Positions 1 through 5,331 of a DNA stretch of 5,331 bases are shown piece after piece. This DNA is from Chloroflexota bacterium (lineage in GTDB: Bacteria; Chloroflexota; UBA6077; CF-72): assembly GCA_019247135.1 (NCBI GenBank), contig JAFAPL010000153.1:1-5331 (forward strand), written 5' to 3'. Under the pieces are notes generated by a model. It saw only the letters and a program-made list of their open reading frames with translations. It had not been told where the DNA came from and made no database searches. The number at the start of each line of letters is the position of its first letter. The first letter of the stretch is position 1. Both the position numbers and the translations under genes were made by a program.

Positions 1-2
1 AT

Positions 3-1019
3 GCCGCGCCTTCTCGCGAACGCGCCCGTGCACAGCCTGCGCCGGGGCCCGCTTTGGCGGGCGCTCAGGCTGGGTCGAATACAGCCGCACGCCTGCAGCG
101 CGCGATCGGCAACCAAGCGGTTCAGCGTCTTCTCGCGGCCCGAAAAAGCGGGCTGGCGCTTCCCGTTCAACGCGTGCTGGCGTGGAGCACCGTTCAGCAC
201 CCCAGTGGTATCCCATGGCTACGCAACACTGACCGTACGGACGAGCATCGGATCGATCCCACTTCCACGCCGGAGTTTCTGCGTATCTACAAGATCGGCG
301 AGGGGAACACGCTTGTTGCCGACGGCTGGTATAGACCGGTCGAACAGGACAAACCGATCCTTCAGCAGCTCAACCAGCAAGTCACGGCCAGGTTTGTCAC
401 CCCCATGGCGAGCGCGCAGGGACTTGCGGGTGCGGCCAACGATCTGCCGAAGACAAGCCAGATTGTCCCGATTGTCGACGACGGCCACCCCCGCGTCGTG
501 GAATCCATGATGGACAAGGGGCCGGTCAGCACGCTCGCGACTGACGCAACAATCGCGGGGTCCCTTGGCGCCGGGCCGTGTGTCGTTGTGCTGATGAGAG
601 CGCAGTCGCAGTCCAACAGGATCTATCTCGGCTCGATCCACCTCTCATCCGACGGGCTGCGCACACTCAGTACGTGTCGCGGCAACCTTTTGTCCCTGGT
701 GCAGAGCGTGACGATCGAAATGCAAAAACAGCAGGACACAATGAAGGTGAACGAGGCGTACATCGTTGGCGGCGCGAACTACGAGGACACCGAATTCGAC
801 GAGTACGCCCGCCTTATTGTCGCGGCGAAACAACTGCGAGGCACATTCAACCTCGTCGGTGCGCGAGTGCCGGTCAACGGTGGCAACCAGGCGATCAACG
901 CCTACATCCGCGCAAATGGACTGGTCGAGTATTTCCAGCAAGTGATGAAGAGCGGGTCGAAATCGGACGACGACGCGACATCAGAAGACGACGCGCCATC
1001 GGACGAAGACGAGGCCTGA
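3..1019 (+). CDS. Putative eCIS-type cargo protein with GNQAVQRLL leader and CheD/CNF1-like cysteine deamidase domain (5' partial)
   Basis: The frame is open to the left edge, so the true start is probably outside. A TTG at 54 is the first possible internal start, has no convincing ribosome site, and is used here for residue numbering. Residues 14-27 carry LQRAIGNQAVQRLL and 37-40 PVQR, a leader seen in DUF4157-associated proteins near contractile injection systems. Residues 45-160 are unrecognised. Residues 165-293 look like CheD: SLGAGPC (170-176) matches the CheD TxGLGSC-type loop, with Ser170 in the Thr position and Cys176 as nucleophile. His196 lies in a following strand (GSIHLS), then a helix, VGGAN (238-242, like CheD FGGA) and VNGGN (274-278, like CheD VGGN). 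CheD and CNF1 deamidate protein glutamines with a Cys-His pair. The Cys-His gap here is 20 residues, against about 17 in CheD as I recall it. The tail (303-321) is almost all Asp/Glu/Ser. The gene is real with high confidence; deamidase is inferred from motifs, and the target is unknown. Confidence 0.85.
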   Translation, partial: AAPSRERARAQPAPGPALAGAQAGSNTAARLQRAIGNQAVQRLLAARKSGLALPVQRVLAWSTVQHPSGIPWLRNTDRTDEHRIDPTSTPEFLRIYKIGEGNTLVADGWYRPVEQDKPILQQLNQQVTARFVTPMASAQGLAGAANDLPKTSQIVPIVDDGHPRVVESMMDKGPVSTLATDATIAGSLGAGPCVVVLMRAQSQSNRIYLGSIHLSSDGLRTLSTCRGNLLSLVQSVTIEMQKQQDTMKVNEAYIVGGANYEDTEFDEYARLIVAAKQLRGTFNLVGARVPVNGGNQAINAYIRANGLVEYFQQVMKSGSKSDDDATSEDDAPSDEDEA

Positions 1020-1053
1020 AAGGTTGACCGCTACCTGAAAGGTCGACCGCTAC
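1015..1053. repeat. 19-bp tandem duplication at the convergent gene junction
   Basis: Two head-to-tail copies of CCTGAAAGGTNGACCGCTAC with a 19-bp period, differing at one base (T at 1025, C at 1044). The left copy contains the TGA stop of the left gene (1017-1019), and the right copy contains the reverse-strand TAG stop of the right gene (1050-1052). The intergenic gap is therefore almost entirely made of this duplication. A slippage duplication that moved the two stop codons apart is a simple explanation. Confidence 0.85.
1022..1048. terminator. Possible shared hairpin terminator between convergent genes
   Basis: In the + strand transcript GGUUGACC (1022-1029) can pair with GGUCGACC (1041-1048): eight pairs including one G-U wobble, around an 11-nt loop. 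The minus-strand transcript forms the same stem with one C-A mismatch. The hairpin starts 3 nt after the left gene's stop codon. No U-tract follows on either strand, so it is not a classical intrinsic terminator. The pairing is partly a by-product of the tandem repeat, because the GGTCGACC unit is self-complementary. Confidence 0.3.
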
Positions 1054-2888
1054 TCGAACCAGCGCGGCGAGTTGAGGTCTGCGAACGCGTTGAGAATCGC
1101 AAGAGCCGCCTGACGATCCTGATCCACGCCTGTCTGGAGCAGCGTCCGCAGATCCTGCCGCAGCGTCTTGTAGTGGTCGTTATTGAACAATCGTCCACGC
1201 GCAACCATCATGTCGACTTTCAGCTCGACGACTCTGGTATTGCTGACTTGCCCACTCACGTAGCGCCCGGCCTGGCGTATTTCCTCGTCGAAGTTGTCGG
1301 CTACCGCCTGGCGTGCGGCCATCACTCGTGGCGCCCAGTTGGCTTGCTCGCCCGCGGTGAACTTGGTGGCGTCGATCTGCGGAACAATCCGGGCACGCTC
1401 TTCGCGTAGTCTGTTCAGCCAGAGATCGTTCTTGCGCACCGTGACCGTAATCGGATTGACGAATTCACCGCTGGCGGCTTGTCGCTCGTGGAACGACTGG
1501 CCGGGTGCATTGCCGTACATCCGGAAGAACCACTTTTCGTCCGGTTTGGCTTCAGCCTGGATGCGGAAGTACTCGTGCACGCCGCTGCGGCCAGTGATCT
1601 CTGCCGCGAGCGCCTCGAACTTCTTGCGCACCGCGTCGTCGTCGTCCTTCTCTGCGAGCGACAAGCCCATATACCAGGCATAGGCGGCACTTGCGTAGTT
1701 GCTCAGCACTTGTACGTGGATTTTGCGGACACCCTGCAGGATATCGTCGCCCCGGTTGTAGTTCTCGAGCGTGACATAGTCGGGGGCGTCGATAGCCTGT
1801 GCGACAACGCCGGCGAAGTGGTAGCCCCAGGTGGATTCACGCTCGGTTGGTGTGTTTTCGTCGAGCATCTTCGAGTAATCCAGGGTGGGCTTCTGCGCGG
1901 GCATACCGAACGTACCGAGGCCCTGACCTACCGCTGGTGCCGCGAATTGATTGATACCCAGTGCCTGGGCCTTGGCATTCAGCTCGCCTTTTCCAGATGC
2001 CCGACCGTACTGCTCGTGCCACGCTTCGACGTCGATCGGGTCCTTCGCCAACATCGCTTCTTCAGCTTCAGCTTTGGAGATCTGGTCATGCGTCAGCATG
2101 TATCGCGCAAGCCGCGCGAGCTTCGGGTCGCCGGTCGGGCCCGGCGAGATCTCCGCCAGGCTCTGACTGTCATCCGGCTGGCCGAGCACCACGCTGCGCG
2201 AGTATCCGCCCTTCGTTCCGATGACGTGACCAGAAATTTTGATGCAGATGTTTTCGATCATGCTGGTCAGGCGCTTGGCGTCATCGTCCGTGACGATATT
2301 GACCGGTCGAATGCGGCTGAGCGTGTGGTTCCTGACCGTCACCGTGCCCGAGGTAGCGTACAGTCGGAACGAGCTACCGACGTCGTCCAGCTTGGCGTTG
2401 CTGGTTGTGACGATCTGCGGCAAGGCGTAGAATTCCTTCGGCTCCGCGGAGACGTTCTGAATCGCCATTGAACTGTCGTCGGCGACGAGCAGGTGCAGAC
2501 CCGAGCGTGGCGTGTTCTGGGGTGGGTACTGAACCGCGTATGGCAGCTCCTTTTCAGGTGCGTTGTCCTTTGTGACGACCTCCGGCTTGACGGGTTGGGT
2601 CACAAATTGGGCGTCAGCGTCAGGTAAGAACGTGTCGGTGTCGTAGTAGCGCTGGACCGGAACGGCGGCGCCGACGTTCAGCAGGCGCTGGGTGGCGCGG
2701 TTACCAAGGCCAGCGCGCGCGGCCTGAAGCGCCAACGCGTTCGTTGGAGCAGTTTGGGCAAGGCGTTGCAGGGCTTGATTGCCGAAAGCGGCGGCCACGT
2801 CTCGGCCCGCATTGGACCGGCCGGTGTCATTGCTTCGCGGGACCGGCACTGGCCGACGTACACGCGCGCTCTCGGGGTCCTGCACCAC
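1050..2888 (-). CDS. Large protein with doubled GNQA/QRLL leader and putative Cys-His-Asn/Glu enzymatic core; probable eCIS-associated effector or accessory protein
   Basis: 612 aa from a GTG start (a second GTG follows directly). An in-frame stop at 2919-2921 limits extension, no other start codon lies upstream of the two GTGs, and no clear ribosome site is seen. The N-terminus (1-80) is Arg/Pro/Ala-rich and carries GNQALQRL (36-43), a second copy GNRATQRLL (62-70) and VPVQR (76-80), the same leader order as in the facing gene. I do not recognise the body as a named family. Its only cysteine is Cys215 in IENICIKISGHVIG. It is followed by WGYHFAGVV (354-362, His357), YVTLENY (371-377, Glu375 and Asn376), WFFRMYG (453-459) and GQSFHE (463-468). 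Cys, then a strand His, then a strand Asn/Glu is the order of papain-like/NlpC-type hydrolases or transglutaminases, and I recall similar YHxAGVV...VTLENY blocks in DUF4157-linked proteins. The C-terminus (485-612) is mostly helical and charged. No signal peptide or membrane segment is seen. It is real by length and motifs; the enzymatic role is inferred. Confidence 0.82.
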   Translation of the reverse strand: MVQDPESARVRRPVPVPRSNDTGRSNAGRDVAAAFGNQALQRLAQTAPTNALALQAARAGLGNRATQRLLNVGAAVPVQRYYDTDTFLPDADAQFVTQPVKPEVVTKDNAPEKELPYAVQYPPQNTPRSGLHLLVADDSSMAIQNVSAEPKEFYALPQIVTTSNAKLDDVGSSFRLYATSGTVTVRNHTLSRIRPVNIVTDDDAKRLTSMIENICIKISGHVIGTKGGYSRSVVLGQPDDSQSLAEISPGPTGDPKLARLARYMLTHDQISKAEAEEAMLAKDPIDVEAWHEQYGRASGKGELNAKAQALGINQFAAPAVGQGLGTFGMPAQKPTLDYSKMLDENTPTERESTWGYHFAGVVAQAIDAPDYVTLENYNRGDDILQGVRKIHVQVLSNYASAAYAWYMGLSLAEKDDDDAVRKKFEALAAEITGRSGVHEYFRIQAEAKPDEKWFFRMYGNAPGQSFHERQAASGEFVNPITVTVRKNDLWLNRLREERARIVPQIDATKFTAGEQANWAPRVMAARQAVADNFDEEIRQAGRYVSGQVSNTRVVELKVDMMVARGRLFNNDHYKTLRQDLRTLLQTGVDQDRQAALAILNAFADLNSPRWFE

Positions 2889-3222
2889 TTTCGGAGCGCA
2901 GACTACCGCACCGCGGTTTCAAGTCGGTTACTTGCTTTGTCCTCTCGCTGATCTGGTTCAGGTTGGCAATAGCGGCCGATCCCAGCGTGCCGGCCTACCC
3001 TGGCGCTGTGGTGCGTGCGGAACCAACGCGATACCTGAGGGCGCCGCGGTCGAGACTACAGAGCCATCGTGTGCCGTTGGTTCGGCGACATCGACCGGTC
3101 GCGGTCCGACTGCGACGCGAGGCGACCCACACGGCCGAGTTGGCCGCGATTCAGGCAGTATTCCTTCGACGCTGGACAGGGCGTACACTGCGCCAGGACA
3201 CAACCTGTCAGGGGGCCCTTGT
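2889..3222. other. Non-coding divergent intergenic region
   Basis: About 330 bp between the GTG of the minus-strand effector-like gene and the ATG of the binding protein. It should hold the promoters for both directions. The binding protein's frame happens to stay open leftwards through this region into the opposite gene, but the Tat signal fixes the start at 3223, so I treat that as chance in GC-rich DNA. The only symmetric element is the perfect 10-bp palindrome CGACCGGTCG at 3092-3101, a possible operator. A TACACT at 3184-3189 resembles a -10 box, but no good -35 lies 16-18 bp upstream. No tRNA, small gene or repeat is seen. Confidence 0.6.
3210..3215 (+). promoter_or_regulatory. Ribosome binding site of the substrate-binding protein
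   Basis: AGGGGG lies 7 nt upstream of ATG 3223. It is a G-rich Shine-Dalgarno-like stretch at suitable spacing and supports this ATG over upstream in-frame TTG or GTG codons. Confidence 0.55.
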
Positions 3223-5121
3223 ATGACCGGTATTGCCCGCATCGCTACACGTCGTCGCTTCCTTCAGACCGCAGCGATGCTGGCTGGGTCGGCAGCCGTG
3301 GCTGCCTGCAGCGCACCCGCGCCAAGCGGCGCACCCCAAACCGCTCCGCAGGCGAGTACGCCCGCGGCGGCCGCGCCGGCGTCCAAGCCAGCCGATCAGA
3401 GCCCCGCCTCCCAGGCCGCGCCGGCTCAGCCAGCCGCGGGCGTGGCCGCGCCGCAGGTTGCAGGTCTGAAGCCAGTGGCGCGCAACCGGACGCTGATGCA
3501 CCTGTATGGCGGCGTTCAGGGCAAGTACCCAGATTACGAGCTCTGGAACCCGTACGCGGTGGGCGCGAATCACCAGAACGGACCGAACATGTACTACGAG
3601 CCGGTCGCCTATTACAGCGCCTTCGCGGATAAAGAGCTGCTCTGGCTGGCCGAGAGCTATCAGTACAGCAACGACTTCAAGCAGCTCACCATCAAGACAC
3701 GCTCCGGAATCAACTGGAGCGACGGTCAGCCCTTCACCGCCGAGGACATCGCCTACACCCTCCGCTCGCTGAGGGATCTCGGGGCGCAGGTCCGCTGGGG
3801 CGTCGACGCTCAGCAGTTCGTCGACGACGCGCAGGCAACTGACCCCAATACGGTCGTGGTCAAGTTCAAGGCGCCCAATCCGCGCTGGTTCTACTTCATG
3901 ACCTACAAATACGACATCGGGATCTACCCGGTGCCGAAGCACATTTACGATGGCCAGGACTGGACCACGTTCAAAGCCTTCGACATCGCGAACGATGTGC
4001 CTGTCACGACCGGACCCTGGAAGCTGGTGGCGTCCTCTCCAGACCAGAAGATTTCTGATCGGCGTGATAGTTGGTGGGCGGCTACGACCGGGATCTACTC
4101 GATGCCCAAGGTCGAGCGAATCATCATGATCCCATCCGTCAACGAGCAAGTGAACGCGCAGGCGCTCATCAGCAACGACTTCGATTACTACGGCTCACTC
4201 CAGCCGGCGACGTGGCCGACGGTCTTCAACGCGAACCCGAAAATCATCACGCACTCGGGCCAGAAGCCACCATATGGGTACCAGGATTGGTGGCCTGATT
4301 CCCTGTACGTCAACTGCGAAACGCCGCCGTTCGACAACGCAGACGTACGCTGGGCGCTGAGCTACTACATCGATCGTGCCGTCGTCGTCGACGTCGGCTG
4401 GTCGGGCGCCAGCGAGCCGATCGAGCTGCCGATGCCGACGTACCCCGGCCTGCAGCCGTTCGCGGATGCGGTGCGGCCGCTGCTCGACCAGTATCGAACC
4501 AACGAGTTCAACCCCAAAAAGGGTGACGATCTGCTGACCAAGAATGGCTTCAAAAAGGACTCCAACGGGAAATGGATGGATCCGAGCGGTAAGCCGTTCA
4601 AATTCGACATCATCACCACCCAATCCTTCGTCGGTGTGGCTCCGGTCGTCGGCGAGCTGTTGAAGCGACAGGGAATCGATGCGACCTTCTCACTACCGAC
4701 CGACTACGACAACCGCTTCAGCAAAGGCGACTTCGAGGCGGCGATCTACGGCCACGGCGGGAGCGTCTCCGGCGACCCGTACTTCACACTCCGGCTGTAC
4801 CAATCGATTACGACGGCCGTGCCCGGAGCCCACCTCGTCAACTTCACGCGTTGGAAGAACGACCAGTACGACAAGATCGTGGACGAGATGGCCGTGACCA
4901 GCCCGACCGACAAAGCGAAGCTGATCGACATCTACAAACGCGCGATGGAGATCTGGCTGCCAAATATTCCGGACATCATCCTGACGAAGTTCCACCATCG
5001 CATCGGCATGAACACCACCTACTGGACCAACTGGCCGACGGAGGACAATCCATACATCAATGGTGCGAGCTGGCACCTCACCTGGAACCTGATCAACGCC
5101 AAGATCGAGCCAGTTCAATAG
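3223..5121 (+). CDS. ABC transporter substrate-binding lipoprotein, family 5 (peptide/DppA-OppA type), Tat-exported
   Basis: 632 aa. It captures an extracytoplasmic ligand, probably a peptide or oligosaccharide, and delivers it to the permease encoded just downstream. The N-terminus has a twin-arginine motif TRRRFL (9-14), a hydrophobic Ala/Gly/Leu stretch and a lipobox VAAC with Cys29, predicting export by Tat and lipid anchoring. Residues 30-80 are a disordered Ala/Pro/Gln/Ser linker that holds the domain off the membrane. The mature domain shows the SBP_bac_5 signature WSDGQPFTAEDIAYTL (165-180), then VTTGPWKL (261-268) and DNADVRWALSYYIDR (371-385, like the family's VRQAxxyAIDR block). 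Length is at the upper end for the family because of the linker. The start is chosen because the Tat motif sits 9 residues in and AGGGGG precedes it. It is the first gene of an operon, with 43 bp to the next. The ligand cannot be told from sequence: family 5 also binds nickel, haem and sugars. Confidence 0.95.
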   Translation: MTGIARIATRRRFLQTAAMLAGSAAVAACSAPAPSGAPQTAPQASTPAAAAPASKPADQSPASQAAPAQPAAGVAAPQVAGLKPVARNRTLMHLYGGVQGKYPDYELWNPYAVGANHQNGPNMYYEPVAYYSAFADKELLWLAESYQYSNDFKQLTIKTRSGINWSDGQPFTAEDIAYTLRSLRDLGAQVRWGVDAQQFVDDAQATDPNTVVVKFKAPNPRWFYFMTYKYDIGIYPVPKHIYDGQDWTTFKAFDIANDVPVTTGPWKLVASSPDQKISDRRDSWWAATTGIYSMPKVERIIMIPSVNEQVNAQALISNDFDYYGSLQPATWPTVFNANPKIITHSGQKPPYGYQDWWPDSLYVNCETPPFDNADVRWALSYYIDRAVVVDVGWSGASEPIELPMPTYPGLQPFADAVRPLLDQYRTNEFNPKKGDDLLTKNGFKKDSNGKWMDPSGKPFKFDIITTQSFVGVAPVVGELLKRQGIDATFSLPTDYDNRFSKGDFEAAIYGHGGSVSGDPYFTLRLYQSITTAVPGAHLVNFTRWKNDQYDKIVDEMAVTSPTDKAKLIDIYKRAMEIWLPNIPDIILTKFHHRIGMNTTYWTNWPTEDNPYINGASWHLTWNLINAKIEPVQ

Positions 5122-5164
5122 AGGTGGCATTCAGGTTCCGGAGTAACCGCTTGTCGTAGGCGCC

Positions 5165-5331
5165 ATGCGTTTCACTTATATCATCAAGCGGTTCGGCATC
5201 TTCGTGCTGATCGTCTGGCTGGCGAGCAGTATCAACTTCTTCCTGCCGCGCATGGGCGGCCAGGATCCGATGCGTGCGCATCTGCTCGAACAGGCGATGC
5301 TCGGGGGTTACGTCCAGGCCGGACTCGAGGA
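5165..5331 (+). CDS. ABC transporter permease, DppB/OppB type (3' partial)
   Basis: Only the first 55 codons are in the window; the frame runs off the right edge. The start MRFTYIIKRF is followed by one hydrophobic segment (about residues 11-28) and FFLPRMGGQDPM (25-36). This matches the usual N-terminus of DppB/OppB permeases: a short basic cytoplasmic start, the first membrane helix, then an (L)PRxxxGDP-like motif. An in-frame TAA at 5144-5146 rules out a longer start. The ribosome site is poor: a weak AGGCG is close to the ATG, and GGAG at 5140-5143 is rather far. It lies 43 bp after the binding protein, so co-transcription is likely. It would form the membrane channel with a DppC-type partner expected further right. 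Confidence 0.88.
   Translation, partial: MRFTYIIKRFGIFVLIVWLASSINFFLPRMGGQDPMRAHLLEQAMLGGYVQAGLE

Noticed and set aside
1..510. Open frame from the ATG at position 1
   Set aside because: It overlaps the left gene in another frame, its translation is Arg/Ser-rich and low-complexity as expected for a shadow frame, and the GNQA motif supports the other frame.
546..932. Calling the left gene a chemotaxis protein CheD
   Set aside because: The protein has an extra N-terminal leader, an unrelated middle segment and an acidic tail, and no chemotaxis gene is nearby. Only the domain fold is proposed.
1479..2471. 330-codon open frame on the + strand opposite the 612-aa gene
   Set aside because: It lies wholly antisense to a better supported gene, has no recognisable motif, and its composition is that of an antisense frame in GC-rich DNA.
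2779..3222. Long N-terminal extension of the substrate-binding protein in the same open frame, from a TTG at 2779
   Set aside because: The Tat motif, hydrophobic segment and lipobox start at 3223 with a ribosome site before it. The extension overlaps the opposite gene's start and has no recognisable domain, so it is a chance open frame in GC-rich DNA.
3208..4149. 313-codon open frame on the - strand opposite the binding protein
   Set aside because: It is antisense to a confidently identified family-5 binding protein and has no recognisable domain.
5134..5148. Small inverted repeat GGTT...AACC between the binding protein and permease genes
   Set aside because: A stem of only 4 bp is too weak to be a terminator or attenuator, and the genes are expected to be co-transcribed.

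Overview
This is a GC-rich bacterial window holding four genes: two accessory genes that face each other, then the start of an ABC transporter operon. The organism is probably an environmental bacterium, and Chloroflexota is my best guess. That rests on the style of the transporter's binding protein: a Tat signal with a lipobox cysteine, followed by a long Ala/Pro/Gln linker. No phylogenetic marker is present, so the assignment is weak.

Left part (about 1-2888): two convergent genes share an unusual N-terminal signature, a GNQAxQRLL-like motif followed a few residues later by (L/V)PVQR. This signature is familiar from proteins carrying or accompanying DUF4157, which are often encoded near extracellular contractile injection systems (eCIS). 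The left gene (+ strand, 5' end outside the window) joins this leader to a C-terminal domain that I read as CheD/CNF1-like, a cysteine deamidase fold. It has SLGAGPC with Cys176, a strand His196, then VGGAN and GGN in the CheD order, and ends in a very acidic tail. The right gene (- strand, 612 aa) has the GNQA-type motif twice and then a large unrecognised body. It has a single cysteine and downstream WGYH and VTLEN motifs that resemble a Cys-His-Asn/Glu papain-like arrangement. The two genes end against each other at a 19-bp tandem duplication that can form a hairpin.

Middle (2889-3222): a non-coding divergent region of about 330 bp separates the accessory pair from the transporter operon. 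I see only a 10-bp palindrome and a G-rich ribosome binding site in it.

Right part (3223-5331): a complete family-5 (DppA/OppA-type) substrate-binding lipoprotein is followed 43 bp later by the first 55 codons of a DppB/OppB-type permease. This is an ordinary peptide/oligosaccharide importer operon.

The main candidate for something undescribed is the left gene: a putative CheD-like deamidase effector behind an eCIS-cargo-like leader, paired with a second protein carrying the same leader. No injection-system structural gene or immunity gene is visible, so the delivery role is inference.
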